DNA of 27,828 nucleotides from an uncultured Bacilli bacterium (lineage in GTDB: Bacteria; Bacillota_I; Bacilli_A; RF39; UBA660), in NCBI GenBank assembly GCA_947631345.1, contig CANRKW010000005.1, forward strand, positions 1-27,828, read 5' to 3'. Below, piece by piece: positions 16,048 to 23,317 of the stretch. Made by a program: the position numbers and the translations under genes. The first letter of the stretch is position 1; every line of letters starts with the position of its first letter. The notes under the pieces were generated by a model, which made no database searches, had not been told where the DNA came from, and saw only the letters and a program-made list of their open reading frames with translations.

Positions 16048-17210
16048 CATATTTTAACCCTTATTATGTCATATTTTTGTACTTTAAATGGTACTTTTAG
16101 TTTTAACTTTTCTTGTGGATGTTTTGCTTCATTTACATTTTCTCCATCCATATTTATTAATTCGTTTACTTTAAATTCTTGAGGGGATATATTAGGTCCA
16201 AAGACTTCTACTGTATCTCCTACTTTAAAATTGTTTCTTTGTTCAATTATAGCATACCCATCTATATAATCTAATACTACTGCTAGAAAATCTTGATTTG
16301 ATACTTCTTGTCTTCCTACATAGTATTGTTCATTTACATTTGGTTCTTTATTAAAAAATTGTTCTATATTTTCTCTATTACTTACACGATTTATTACTTT
16401 TTTATAGTAATTTAATTTATCACTTGTAAGAGTATTATTTTCTATTTCTTTTACTACATTTTTATATGCATTTACTACTGTTGCAATGTAGTATAAACTT
16501 CTCATCCTTCCTTCAATTTTTAATGAATCTACACCTATATCAATTATGTCTTTAATGTAGTCTATCATAGATAAGTCTTTTGAACATATTTGAAAGTCAT
16601 CAAATTCACTATTTTCAAACATAAATCTACATACTTGACTGCAACCTCCTCGATTTGAGTCTCTTAATGTAACATAGTTTGATAAAACACATCTACCACT
16701 ATAACTAGTACACATAGCCCCGTGAATAAACATTTCTAGTTCAATGTCACAGTTTTTTTTGATGTCTATTATATCTATTTTAGAACACTCACGTGCAAGT
16801 ACTACTCTTGTTACACCAAGACTTTTCCAAAATTTGACTGTTTCTTTATTTACACTTGATTCTTGAGTACTTATATGTATTTGTGGTTTTAGTTTTAGTT
16901 CATTTATTCTTTTTATTACAGCTAAATCACTTACTATATAAGCATCTATATTTATATCACTTAGTTTTTTTAGGTAATCATCTAGTTTAAGTAAGTCTTC
17001 ATTGTGCATTAGTATATTTACTGTTACATACACTTTTTTACCTAATTTATGGGCAAATTCAACACCTTCTTTTATTTCGTCAATAGTGTAATTTTTAGCA
17101 TTAGCTCTTAAACTGTAAACTTTTCCACCCAAGTAAACTGCATCAGCCCCATAAATACAGGCCCATTTGAGGCGCTCCAAATCACCTGCTGGACTTAATA
17201 TTTCTGTCAT
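16044..17210 (-). CDS. trhP2: U32-family tRNA hydroxylation protein TrhP2 (YrrO-like)
   Basis: Peptidase-U32-family iron-sulfur protein. In B. subtilis TrhP1/TrhP2 (YrrN/YrrO) use prephenate-dependent chemistry to make 5-hydroxyuridine at wobble U34. The 388 residues carry the U32 signature (E-x-F-x-x-G-x-x-C, here ELEMFIHGAMC) with C167, C174, C190 and C194 placed as cluster ligands, SLKIEGRMRS near 235, and the C-terminal beta domain (GDTVEVFGP). Its ATG overlaps the stop of the upstream short U32 gene (ATGA). Immediately upstream is the methyltransferase that acts on the product. Confidence 0.9.
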   Translation of the reverse strand: MTEILSPAGDLERLKWACIYGADAVYLGGKVYSLRANAKNYTIDEIKEGVEFAHKLGKKVYVTVNILMHNEDLLKLDDYLKKLSDINIDAYIVSDLAVIKRINELKLKPQIHISTQESSVNKETVKFWKSLGVTRVVLARECSKIDIIDIKKNCDIELEMFIHGAMCTSYSGRCVLSNYVTLRDSNRGGCSQVCRFMFENSEFDDFQICSKDLSMIDYIKDIIDIGVDSLKIEGRMRSLYYIATVVNAYKNVVKEIENNTLTSDKLNYYKKVINRVSNRENIEQFFNKEPNVNEQYYVGRQEVSNQDFLAVVLDYIDGYAIIEQRNNFKVGDTVEVFGPNISPQEFKVNELINMDGENVNEAKHPQEKLKLKVPFKVQKYDIIRVKIC

Positions 17211-17986
17211 TTTTCTTCACCTACTTTGTATCCAATTTTATTTAAAAAAAAGTAATTTTCTGTACTTAAATTAATACTATCACTTTTGTAATTCTTTAGT
17301 ATTTCTTCACTTTCTTCTTTATTCATATTACTTAAATTAATAATAAAATTCATTTTATCTAATTCTTTTTTATAAGAAAAAGCACTAAAAATATTTTTGT
17401 CAAATATAATAGTTCCATCTTTTTCTTCTTTAATTATTAATTCTTTTTTACTAATAGATTCTTTTATATTAAGAATATTACTTCCTTTAATACCTTTATA
17501 TTCATAGTAACTACTTATTAAGTGTCTTTTACTATACATTAAAGCATTTCTTGCTATTAAAAAATAAAATAAGTTACTTTGAGTTTTATTTATTATTTCT
17601 ATTAATTCTTCTTTAGTAAGTTCATTAGATACAACTACATTTTTTAAATTTAATGTGTAAAAATAATTTATACTATCATAATTATTTATAATATGATTTT
17701 GATATATTACTATTTTTTCTTTATCAATTAGATTTATTAGTCCTAAGTCTTCTATAAAGAAATACTTTATATTATTAAGACTATCTATATAATTTTTTAT
17801 TACATCTATATCTTTCTTATGAAGAAATTTATTAATTATTACAGAAACACTTTTGTTTTTTGATATTTCATTTATTTCATTAGTAGTAAAATATACATCA
17901 AAACCTATACTAAAGTCTTTTAAAGGTAGTATTAGGTTTTCATTTATTATATTTAGATTTTTATTATTTGGAATTATATAGTACAT
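17207..17986 (-). CDS. trhP1: Short U32-family partner, TrhP1-like (YrrN position)
   Basis: 259-residue protein in the exact YrrN position, between trmR and the longer U32 gene. Sequence is highly diverged and Ile/Asn/Lys-rich; the call rests mainly on gene order and size plus a TIM-barrel-like strand-helix rhythm. It lacks the cysteine-rich U32 signature of its partner, consistent with a non-catalytic or structural subunit in the tRNA-hydroxylation pair. Good GGAGA ribosome site, which is inside the last codons of trmR. Confidence 0.65.
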   Translation of the reverse strand: MYYIIPNNKNLNIINENLILPLKDFSIGFDVYFTTNEINEISKNKSVSVIINKFLHKKDIDVIKNYIDSLNNIKYFFIEDLGLINLIDKEKIVIYQNHIINNYDSINYFYTLNLKNVVVSNELTKEELIEIINKTQSNLFYFLIARNALMYSKRHLISSYYEYKGIKGSNILNIKESISKKELIIKEEKDGTIIFDKNIFSAFSYKKELDKMNFIINLSNMNKEESEEILKNYKSDSINLSTENYFFLNKIGYKVGEEK

Positions 17987-17988
17987 AA

Positions 17989-18561
17989 TTATCTCCTTAA
18001 TATTACAAGAGTGTCTCCTACACTTACTTTTTCTACTTTAAATTCTGTTTGTTCGTCTAAATAATCTAAAAAGGCTTCTATTTTTCTTACTAAACTTCTT
18101 AAATTGCGAGAAGTTATACTTTCACTTTTACCTACTAAACCATGAAAAGCTAGATTGTCTATTATTATGCTTCCATTTTCTTTTAGATTATTTTTGTAGT
18201 GATCAACGAATTTCATATTTTGGGCTTTTGCTCCATCTATAAATATAAGGTCATATTTTTCATTTAGTGTTATGTTTAAAGCGTCATCATTTATTATAGT
18301 TATTTTATCATTTAAATGAGCTTTATCTATATTTGTAAGAGCTACCTTGTATCTTTCTTTGTCTCTTTCTATTGTTGTTACTTTATCTGTTACATTAGCC
18401 ATTAAAATTGTGCTGTAACAAATAGCTGAACCTATTTCTAGAATGGTTTTTACATTATTTTCTTTTATATAATTAATTATATAATTGATACTATCTTTTT
18501 CTATTATTGGAACTTTATTTATTTTAGCATAATCTTCCATTTCTTTTATTAAATTATTCAT
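17989..18561 (-). CDS. trmR: tRNA 5-hydroxyuridine methyltransferase TrmR (YrrM-like)
   Basis: Class I SAM-dependent O-methyltransferase of the catechol-OMT-like type, 190 residues. Motif I is ILEIGSAICYS (about 40-50), followed by TTIERD for the ribose-binding acid, FIDGAK (D109) and IIDNLAFHG, the metal/substrate loop pattern of this family. TrmR methylates ho5U34 to mo5U34, and here it stands directly before the two U32 genes that make ho5U. It overlaps the mltG 3' end by 8 nt. Other caffeoyl-CoA-OMT-like substrates are possible by motif alone, but the context is decisive. Confidence 0.9.
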   Translation of the reverse strand: MNNLIKEMEDYAKINKVPIIEKDSINYIINYIKENNVKTILEIGSAICYSTILMANVTDKVTTIERDKERYKVALTNIDKAHLNDKITIINDDALNITLNEKYDLIFIDGAKAQNMKFVDHYKNNLKENGSIIIDNLAFHGLVGKSESITSRNLRSLVRKIEAFLDYLDEQTEFKVEKVSVGDTLVILRR

Positions 18562-19642
18562 ATGTAAGCCACAATCCTTCTTCTTTTAAACGACTTACTG
18601 TTTCTTCGTGTTCTTCATTTGTTTCACTAAAGTAAGTTTTTAAGTTTTTGTCTGAAGCAAAGAAGAAATAGTTATGTTTATTTGGATTTAAAGCAGAATA
18701 GATAGCATTTTCACTAGGATTACCAATTGGCCCCACTGGAAGGCCTACAAAACTACGGCATCTTGTGTTATATTTAGTAGAACAGTCATCTATTTCATCC
18801 ATTGTAAGTTCTCTTTCGCCCATATTTATATTAAAGGCATAATAAGTTGAAACACAACTTTCTAAACTCCACCCAGCATTTAATCTATTCATAAATACAC
18901 CAGCTATATCTAATCTATCATTATTATCATATGATTCTATTTCAATTATACTTGCAAGAGTAAGTATTTCGTGTACTGAAAAACCAGATTCTTCTATTTG
19001 AGACTTATATTTATCTAGTATTTCTTCAGTTCTATTTAAGAATTTTCTCATTATATCTATAGGTGTTGTATCTTTATAAAATATATAAGTATCTGGATAT
19101 AAATAACCTTCTAAAGAATAATAAATGTCTTTATTTTTTATCTCATCAGTTAAAAACCAATATTCATTTATTAATGTATTTAAAGTTTCTTCATCTTCCA
19201 TAGCATTTATAAATTCTTCTTTTGAAATATTAGTATTTTCACTTATTAAACTACTTAAATCTCTTACATTTTGTCCTTCAGTTAAAGTGATAGTTACAGT
19301 AGTTTGATTATCTTTTCCTCCATTTTTTAATTCATTATATATTTCTATTAGATTCATATTAGTATTTAATACATATTCTCCAGCCTTTAAATTGAATCCT
19401 CCATTTATTTTATCATAGATTTTCATTATTAAAGCACTTCTTATTAAGCCTTCATTTTCTAAATTGTCAAAAACATCACGAGCTAATTCTCCACTTTCTA
19501 CTGTAAACACTTTATCTTTATTTTTGCTACTTACTGGGGTTGTATAAAAGAAAAAAACTCCTGCTAAACTAAAAAAAACTATTAAAATTAATAAAACTAT
19601 TACTATTATAAACCTTTTTATATTAAACCTTCTTTTTACCAT
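18554..19642 (-). CDS. mltG: Endolytic murein transglycosylase MltG
   Basis: YceG-family membrane enzyme that cuts nascent peptidoglycan glycan strands and sets their length. 362 residues: N-terminal cytoplasmic basic stretch, one membrane helix (about 11-33), a LysM-like extracellular domain, the LEGYLYPDTY motif (177-186), and the catalytic region LASIIEIES with the likely active Glu at 234, then the VFMNRL segment. It lies in the conserved reoM-ruvX-DUF1292-mltG order, where ReoM controls peptidoglycan synthesis in Bacilli. Its presence indicates a real murein wall. Confidence 0.94.
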   Translation of the reverse strand: MVKRRFNIKRFIIVIVLLILIVFFSLAGVFFFYTTPVSSKNKDKVFTVESGELARDVFDNLENEGLIRSALIMKIYDKINGGFNLKAGEYVLNTNMNLIEIYNELKNGGKDNQTTVTITLTEGQNVRDLSSLISENTNISKEEFINAMEDEETLNTLINEYWFLTDEIKNKDIYYSLEGYLYPDTYIFYKDTTPIDIMRKFLNRTEEILDKYKSQIEESGFSVHEILTLASIIEIESYDNNDRLDIAGVFMNRLNAGWSLESCVSTYYAFNINMGERELTMDEIDDCSTKYNTRCRSFVGLPVGPIGNPSENAIYSALNPNKHNYFFFASDKNLKTYFSETNEEHEETVSRLKEEGLWLTYE

Positions 19643-19902
19643 TATTTCTCCTCACTAGTTAATGTATTAACTATTTTTTCTACTAATTGCCACTCGTCAT
19701 CATCTACTATTTTATTTATTCTTAATTTTCCTTCTTTATTTATATAATATGAAGAAGCATATGTAATTAATTCTGATTCATCGTTTCTTTCATCTTTAGT
19801 ATAAACTATATAATTTTTACCATTTACGTCTTCTATATTGTATATTATTCTATATTCACATTTTTTATTATTTTCTAAAAGTATTAATTTGTTATTTTCC
19901 AT
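19642..19902 (-). CDS. DUF1292 (YrzB-like) protein
   Basis: Small acidic cytoplasmic protein, 86 residues from ATG 19902. It has the DUF1292 pattern: a short strand-rich start (KLILLENNKKCEYRIIYNIE), GKNYIVYTKDE, YASSYYINKEG, and a C-terminal EWQLVEKIVNTL. The frame could start at GTG 19911, but AGGAAG abuts that GTG and is well spaced for the ATG at 19902. Its stop overlaps the mltG start (TAATG). Position between ruvX and mltG equals yrzB; function unknown. Confidence 0.85.
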   Translation of the reverse strand: MENNKLILLENNKKCEYRIIYNIEDVNGKNYIVYTKDERNDESELITYASSYYINKEGKLRINKIVDDDEWQLVEKIVNTLTSEEK

Positions 19903-19907
19903 AAAAT

Positions 19908-20315
19908 TCACTTCCTATCTAAGTAACTTTGTAAGATTACACTAGATGCTAATTTATCTACTACTTCTTTTCTTTTCTCTCTTCTTGTATTGTTGCTGAT
20001 TAACATATTGTTTACTACTGTTGTTGTATATCTTTCATCAATTAAAATGACTTCTTTTTTATATCTATTTTCTAATTCTTCTTTAAATTTATATGTTTCT
20101 ATGCATCTTTTACTAATAGATCCATCTAAATTAAGAGGGTTACCTAAAACTATAAGTTCGATTTGATAAGTGTTAAATATTTCATCTAATTCTTTAAATA
20201 ATTCTTCATTATTTTTATATCTTATAGTTTTTATAGGAGAAGCAATTATTTTATCTATATCACTTACACTTACACCTAAAGTAACACTTCCATAATCTAA
20301 ACCTAATATTCTCAT
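19908..20315 (-). CDS. ruvX: RuvX/YqgF RNase H-fold nuclease
   Basis: YqgF family, proposed Holliday-junction resolvase and also implicated in pre-16S rRNA 5' processing. 135 residues with the RNase H-fold acid D7 in ILGLDYGS, VLGNPLNLDGS (57-66) and the second acid in LIDERYTT (D93), all in family positions. Starts inside a 4-nt overlap with reoM. The essential fold residues appear intact. Confidence 0.93.
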   Translation of the reverse strand: MRILGLDYGSVTLGVSVSDIDKIIASPIKTIRYKNNEELFKELDEIFNTYQIELIVLGNPLNLDGSISKRCIETYKFKEELENRYKKEVILIDERYTTTVVNNMLISNNTRREKRKEVVDKLASSVILQSYLDRK

Positions 20316-20518
20316 TTTGTATATTCCTTTAGCATTATTTCTATAATTTCTGAACGATTTAAGTCATTTATTTTCTTTCTTGAATTTTCAAAACTTGCTA
20401 TGTAACCCATATCCCCTGAGATTAAATATTCAGTTATTTGCTTATATGCATTGTAGCCTTCACTTTCTAAAGAACGTATTATTTCTTTTAAAGTCTCTTT
20501 TATTTTTTCTTCTTTCAT
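20312..20518 (-). CDS. reoM: ReoM/IreB (UPF0297) protein lacking the usual N-terminal phosphosite region
   Basis: Small regulator that in Listeria and Enterococcus is phosphorylated by the PASTA kinase PrkA/IreK and controls MurA degradation. The 68 residues contain the family core EGYNAYKQITEYLISGDMGYIASFENSRKKI. Usual members have about 85-90 residues with an N-terminal threonine phosphosite; this one starts about 18 residues later and has no such Thr. The next upstream in-frame codons include a stop, and GAGG precedes the chosen ATG, so the short form is what the DNA encodes. First gene of the ruvX-mltG-trmR-trhP operon. Confidence 0.87.
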   Translation of the reverse strand: MKEEKIKETLKEIIRSLESEGYNAYKQITEYLISGDMGYIASFENSRKKINDLNRSEIIEIMLKEYTK

Positions 20519-20537
20519 ACAACCTCACTTCAAAAGT

Positions 20538-20566
20538 ATTCTAACATTTTTTTGATATTTTTACAA
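20538..20566 (-). promoter_or_regulatory. Promoter of the reoM-ruvX-mltG-trmR-trhP operon
   Basis: TTGTAA (20561-20566), 17 bp, extended -10 TGT-TAGAAT (TAGAAT at 20538-20543) on the minus strand. Short leader of about 12 nt before the reoM ATG. Confidence 0.65.
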
Positions 20567-20574
20567 TATTTTAC

Positions 20575-20604
20575 TTGTATTATATTACAGATATATGATA
20601 TAAT
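20575..20604 (+). promoter_or_regulatory. tRNA-Lys promoter
   Basis: TTGTAT (20575-20580), 18 bp, TGA-TATAAT extended -10 (20599-20604); predicted start near 20611, 16 nt before the tRNA. Confidence 0.6.
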
Positions 20605-20626
20605 TTTTTTCGTAAAAAACAAATTT

Positions 20627-20702
20627 GGACCGTTAGCTCAGTTGGTAGAGCAACCGACTCTTAATCGGTGGGTCTAGGGTTCAAATCCCTAACGGTCCAC
20701 CA
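20627..20702 (+). tRNA. tRNA-Lys (anticodon CUU), CCA encoded
   Basis: Full cloverleaf: acceptor GGACCGT/ACGGTCC, D arm GCTC/GAGC, anticodon stem ACCGA/TCGGT closing the loop C-T-C-T-T-A-A (anticodon CTT, reads AAG), T arm CTAGGG...CCCTA with TTCAAAT, discriminator A and genomic CCA. Accessory genes start right after its 3' end, a common integration target. Confidence 0.97.
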
Positions 20703-20718
20703 GATAAAAAAACACTGC

Positions 20719-20749
20719 AAGCCCTTATATTTAAAGGGTTTGTTTTTGT
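20719..20749 (+). terminator. tRNA-Lys terminator
   Basis: AAGCCCTT/AAGGGTTT stem (one G-U) with a 7-nt loop followed by GTTTTTG, 16 nt after the CCA end. Confidence 0.7.
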
Positions 20750-20822
20750 TTATATATAAATTTTTTTACGTTGCTAACAAAAAATACTTTGATATAGAAA
20801 AAGCTATATAAAAGAAAATTTA

Positions 20823-21125
20823 CTATAATACTCCTATCAAAGTGTAATTTCTTTCTCTAGCAATATCATATAGTAAATTATATAAAGATACCCAGTTATT
20901 ATAATCACAGTCATCATCTGTTATAAAACCTGAATTATGATCCTTCATATATTGGTTGATATCTCGAATCATAACTGTACAAACTCTTTCAGTTATTAAA
21001 TCTTTATTTTTTTTAATAAAATCTGATACTTCAAGTGTAACATACGTTCTTCTTCCTAATGAATACCTTAACGCAAGAATCATTAAATTTCCAAAACCTT
21101 CAATATCACTATTTATTTCTAACAT
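20823..21125 (-). CDS. Small accessory-element protein (LGRRTY type), function unknown
   Basis: 100-residue protein starting at the ATG at 21125, which follows GAGGAGA. The core, LILALRYSLGRRTYVTLEVSD and then LITERVCTVMIRDINQYM, is of a type I associate with small proteins on Firmicutes phages and conjugative elements; no function is assigned. The reading frame stays open upstream to 21392, but the ribosome site and the family-like start favour 21125. It lies just beyond tRNA-Lys, facing the tRNA, and is probably driven by the divergent promoter at 21440-21468. Confidence 0.6.
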   Translation of the reverse strand: MLEINSDIEGFGNLMILALRYSLGRRTYVTLEVSDFIKKNKDLITERVCTVMIRDINQYMKDHNSGFITDDDCDYNNWVSLYNLLYDIARERNYTLIGVL

Positions 21126-21392
21126 TTTTTGTTTTCTCCTCACTTTCCAAAATACAATAACCATCTCTAGACTTTTGTATTTATCTTTTTTTCTTTTAAT
21201 TCTTTTAATCTTATTATTATCTACATAAAGTTGAATTTGTATTTTTACTAATTTACTACTTTTTAATTCAGGTATTTTAATTACAATTGTTTCCATATCA
21301 GTAAGACTTGGTATTATACCTTTTTCATAACTTTGATAATTATTTACTATGGATGTTATTTCATTTTCTATGTTTTGGCCTTCTTCTTTATC
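21126..21392 (-). pseudogene. Remnant open frame upstream of the LGRRTY gene
   Basis: About 89 codons, open from a TGA at 21393-21395 and in frame with the downstream gene. It has no credible start except an internal ATG at 21296 without a ribosome site; GGGGG near 21402 is followed by no usable start. The last part reads differently in another frame (RDGYCILESEE, ending beyond the next gene's ATG), which suggests a small gene broken by indels. No family recognised. Confidence 0.4.
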
Positions 21393-21413
21393 TCAACCTT
21401 ATCCCCCTTTGTT

Positions 21414-21435
21414 TTGTAAACTATTCTGTTTACAA
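21414..21435. promoter_or_regulatory. Operator-like palindrome beside the repressor gene
   Basis: TTGTAAAC and GTTTACAA, perfect 8-bp arms 6 bp apart. It covers the predicted start (about 21433) of the minus-strand promoter, the expected place for binding by the adjacent XRE/S24-type repressor. Confidence 0.6.
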
Positions 21436-21439
21436 TTAA

Positions 21440-21468
21440 ATAATAACATTTATAAATAATACTGTCAA
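21440..21468 (-). promoter_or_regulatory. Minus-strand promoter divergent from the repressor
   Basis: TTGACA (21463-21468), 17 bp, extended TGT-TATTAT (TATTAT at 21440-21445). The -35 forms an inverted repeat TGTCAA...TTGACA with 21477-21482. Confidence 0.7.
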
Positions 21469-21488
21469 CTAAAAAATTGACAAAATAA

Positions 21489-21517
21489 TTGATTTTTAAA
21501 TTTTTTAGCTATATAAT
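21489..21517 (+). promoter_or_regulatory. Repressor promoter
   Basis: TTGATT (21489-21494), 17 bp, TATAAT (21512-21517); AAAGGGG precedes the ATG at 21541. Confidence 0.6.
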
Positions 21518-21540
21518 AAATTTAGAAAGGGGAAATTATA

Positions 21541-22325
21541 ATGGAAAATATTGATTCCATTTTCAATGAAATTGCGGCACAAACCATAAAAAAATATAGA
21601 AAAGAAAAAAATATGAGTTTAGAAGATGTTACCAAAAATATGAAAAATCCTATTTCTAGACAAGCATTATTTAAATATGAAAACAATTTAGCTAGAATGA
21701 AAAATAGTATTTTTTCTGATATTTGTCAAGCTTTAAATTTAGATACTAATGAAATATGGAAAGAAATTAATCTTAAATCATTAAATGCAAGTTTAGATTT
21801 AACTTGGGAAAGAATGTAATTTTTCTACTAATGAAGAACGTTCATTAGATGATTATAGATATCATAATAGTTTAAATTTTAACGATTCTATACCTATAAA
21901 TATTACAAATAACATCATACAAATACCAGTACTAAATACTATTAAAGCAGGGCTACCTATAGAAACACAAGAAGATATTATTGAATATATTGAGATACCA
22001 AAAGAGTGGACTAAAGGTGGAAAAAGTTTTTATGGTCTTAAAATAAGTGGTGATAGTATGTTTCCTAAATATAATAAAAAAGACATTGTTATATTTGAAC
22101 GAACTATGACTACTCTATTGCTAATAATAAAGATTGTGCTGTTATGGTAAATGGATTTGATGCTACTTTTAAAAATGTAACTAAAGTGAAAGTGGTATAA
22201 CACTTGTACCATTAAATTTGAATAATCAAGATAACTACTCACCTACTTTTTACAGTAAAGAGCAAATAGAAAGTTTACCTGTTAAAATCATTGGTATTGC
22301 TAGAAAAAAGAGGACAAGATTATGA
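21541..22325 (+). pseudogene. XRE + S24 peptidase-type phage repressor, three frameshifts
   Basis: The first 92 residues form an XRE-type helix-turn-helix domain (TIKKYRKEKNMSLEDVTKNM, then SRQALFKYENN) and stop at a TAA after WERM. The same gene continues in other frames: STNEERSLDDYRYHN, an AGLP cleavage-type site, GLKISGDSMFPKY with the S24 serine, IVIFERT; then DYSIANNKDCAVMVNGFDATFKNV, in which an S24 lysine is expected; then SESGITLVPLN to PVKIIGIARKKR and TGA at 22325. Shifts lie near 21817, 22110 and 22185. An intact parent would be a LexA/CI-like self-cleaving repressor controlling the divergent promoters. The free HTH domain may still be made. Confidence 0.8.
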
Positions 22326-22341
22326 AAGGAAGTGATAAAAA

Positions 22342-22773
22342 ATGTGTAAATTAGGAGATGTAATTATAATTAAAGAATTTAAGAACGAAAATGGTGAAAT
22401 AGTGTCAAGACATTCATTTGTAGTTATTAATGATGAACCAGACTTTGTAGAAGGTTTTAAATATGATTTTGTGTCCAATATGCTATGTAGTTTTCATAAT
22501 GAAGATCACAAAAATAAAAAATTAAAATTTAAGGAAAATATGCCTGTTAAAGAAAATAAAATTTCTGGTGAACATATTAATGATAAAGAGGGTTATATTA
22601 AAGCAGATCAACTTTACTACTTTGATAAAAATACAATAGAATATAAAGTCATTGCGCATATTGACAATGAATTATTAGATGAACTTGTACAGTTAATACT
22701 TGAATTACAAAGTCAAGGCTTATTAAAACCCATATACACAAATATTATTGATAACGAAAAAATAGAAAATTAA
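22342..22773 (+). CDS. Accessory protein downstream of the repressor, function unknown
   Basis: 143 residues starting behind GGAAGTGA, 16 nt after the repressor remnant. It begins CKLGDVIIIKEFKNENGEIV and HSFVVIND, a beta-rich opening reminiscent of the SH3-like barrel of MazF/PemK proteins, followed by CSFHNEDHKNKK, EGYIKADQLYYFDK and a C-terminal helix ELLDELVQLILELQSQ. The frame is intact, unlike its neighbour. Similar proteins appear to travel with XRE repressors in Firmicutes accessory regions (from memory, unchecked). A toxin-like role is only a hypothesis. Confidence 0.6.
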   Translation: MCKLGDVIIIKEFKNENGEIVSRHSFVVINDEPDFVEGFKYDFVSNMLCSFHNEDHKNKKLKFKENMPVKENKISGEHINDKEGYIKADQLYYFDKNTIEYKVIAHIDNELLDELVQLILELQSQGLLKPIYTNIIDNEKIEN

Positions 22774-22774
22774 T

Positions 22775-22804
22775 TTGACAGATTTATTACATTTATGTTA
22801 AAAT
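22775..22804 (+). promoter_or_regulatory. Promoter of the 59-residue gene
   Basis: Consensus TTGACA (22775-22780), 18 bp, TGT-TAAAAT extended -10 (22799-22804). The resulting 58-nt leader contains the hairpin at 22809-22857. Confidence 0.6.
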
Positions 22805-22808
22805 ACAA

Positions 22809-22857
22809 CTCATAAATATACATTTTTACTATTAAATAGTGTATAATATATTATGAG
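22809..22857 (+). promoter_or_regulatory. Leader hairpin touching the ribosome site
   Basis: CTCATAA (22809-22815) pairs with TTATGAG (22851-22857), with further A-T pairs and an inner ACTAT/ATAGT stem. The 3' arm shares bases with the AGAGGAG ribosome site at 22856-22862, so it could limit translation. Confidence 0.35.
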
Positions 22858-22868
22858 AGGAGTTGACT

Positions 22869-23048
22869 ATGAAAGAAAAAAAGAATAATGTTTCAAGATT
22901 TCCTAAAGGCTTTTTTGCTAATATTAAACCTTCAAAAATCGTTCGTAGTAAAAACCCCGATGATTATGATAAACCATTTCAATGGAGCAAAAATGTTCTA
23001 AATGGAAAATCAAAAATAACGTTAGTAAGTAATAAACTAGTCAAGTAA
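22869..23048 (+). CDS. 59-residue basic protein (FPKGFF type), function unknown
   Basis: Small basic protein, no membrane segment. Starts at the ATG at 22869 after AGAGGAG; an in-frame TTG at 22863 is too close to the ribosome site. Contains SRFPKGFFANIKPS, then DKPFQWSKNVLNGKSK. I have an impression of similar short proteins beside the preceding gene type in related genomes, but I cannot name the family. The last codons encode the 5' arm of the terminator. Confidence 0.65.
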   Translation: MKEKKNNVSRFPKGFFANIKPSKIVRSKNPDDYDKPFQWSKNVLNGKSKITLVSNKLVK

Positions 23049-23066
23049 TACGACTAGTTTTATTAT
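23034..23066 (+). terminator. Terminator of the 59-residue gene
   Basis: AAACTAGTC (23034-23042) and GACTAGTTT (23052-23060), 9-bp stem with 9-nt loop followed by TATTATT. The gene's TAA (23046-23048) is in the loop. Confidence 0.75.
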
Positions 23067-23125
23067 TAAACATAATTAAAAAAAATATGCTAAAATACGT
23101 GACAAATTGTTATATTAAATCATTA

Positions 23126-23155
23126 TTTAGACAAAAAAGTCAATATTTGTCTAAA
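23126..23155. repeat. 10-bp inverted repeat, operator- or element-end-like
   Basis: TTTAGACAAA and TTTGTCTAAA, perfect arms 10 bp apart. The gene-free 23067-23306 stretch also holds a possible plus-strand promoter (TAGACA inside the left arm, 18 bp, TAAAAT at its right edge), a more GC-rich piece at 23163-23196 and an AAGAAAAA/TTTTTCTT pair at 23209-23244. No coding frame is convincing. Confidence 0.5.
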
Positions 23156-23289
23156 ATAAAAATCCCCTGCTTGCTGGAACAAGTAAGAATCAGAGTTAAA
23201 AACTTCTAAAGAAAAAATAAACCTGTGAAGAATTACTTTTTCTTATGTATTAATTTTAACAAAAATATGGTCTATCTAAACATATTTAT

Positions 23290-23317
23290 ATATAAAAACA
23301 CCAAAATTAAATGGTGT
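23290..23317 (-). terminator. Terminator of the topA operon
   Basis: Minus-strand ACACCA/TGGTGT stem with 8-nt loop then TTTTATA. The stop codon of the 113-residue gene (23307-23309) lies in the loop. Confidence 0.7.

Noticed and set aside
20680..20702. attL/attR duplication of the tRNA-Lys 3' end
   Set aside because: I looked for a second copy of the tRNA 3' sequence in the island and did not see one within the window.
22030..22242. Minus-strand 70-residue frame over the repressor remnant
   Set aside because: The plus strand carries clear S24 repressor sequence here; the minus frame has no start signal.
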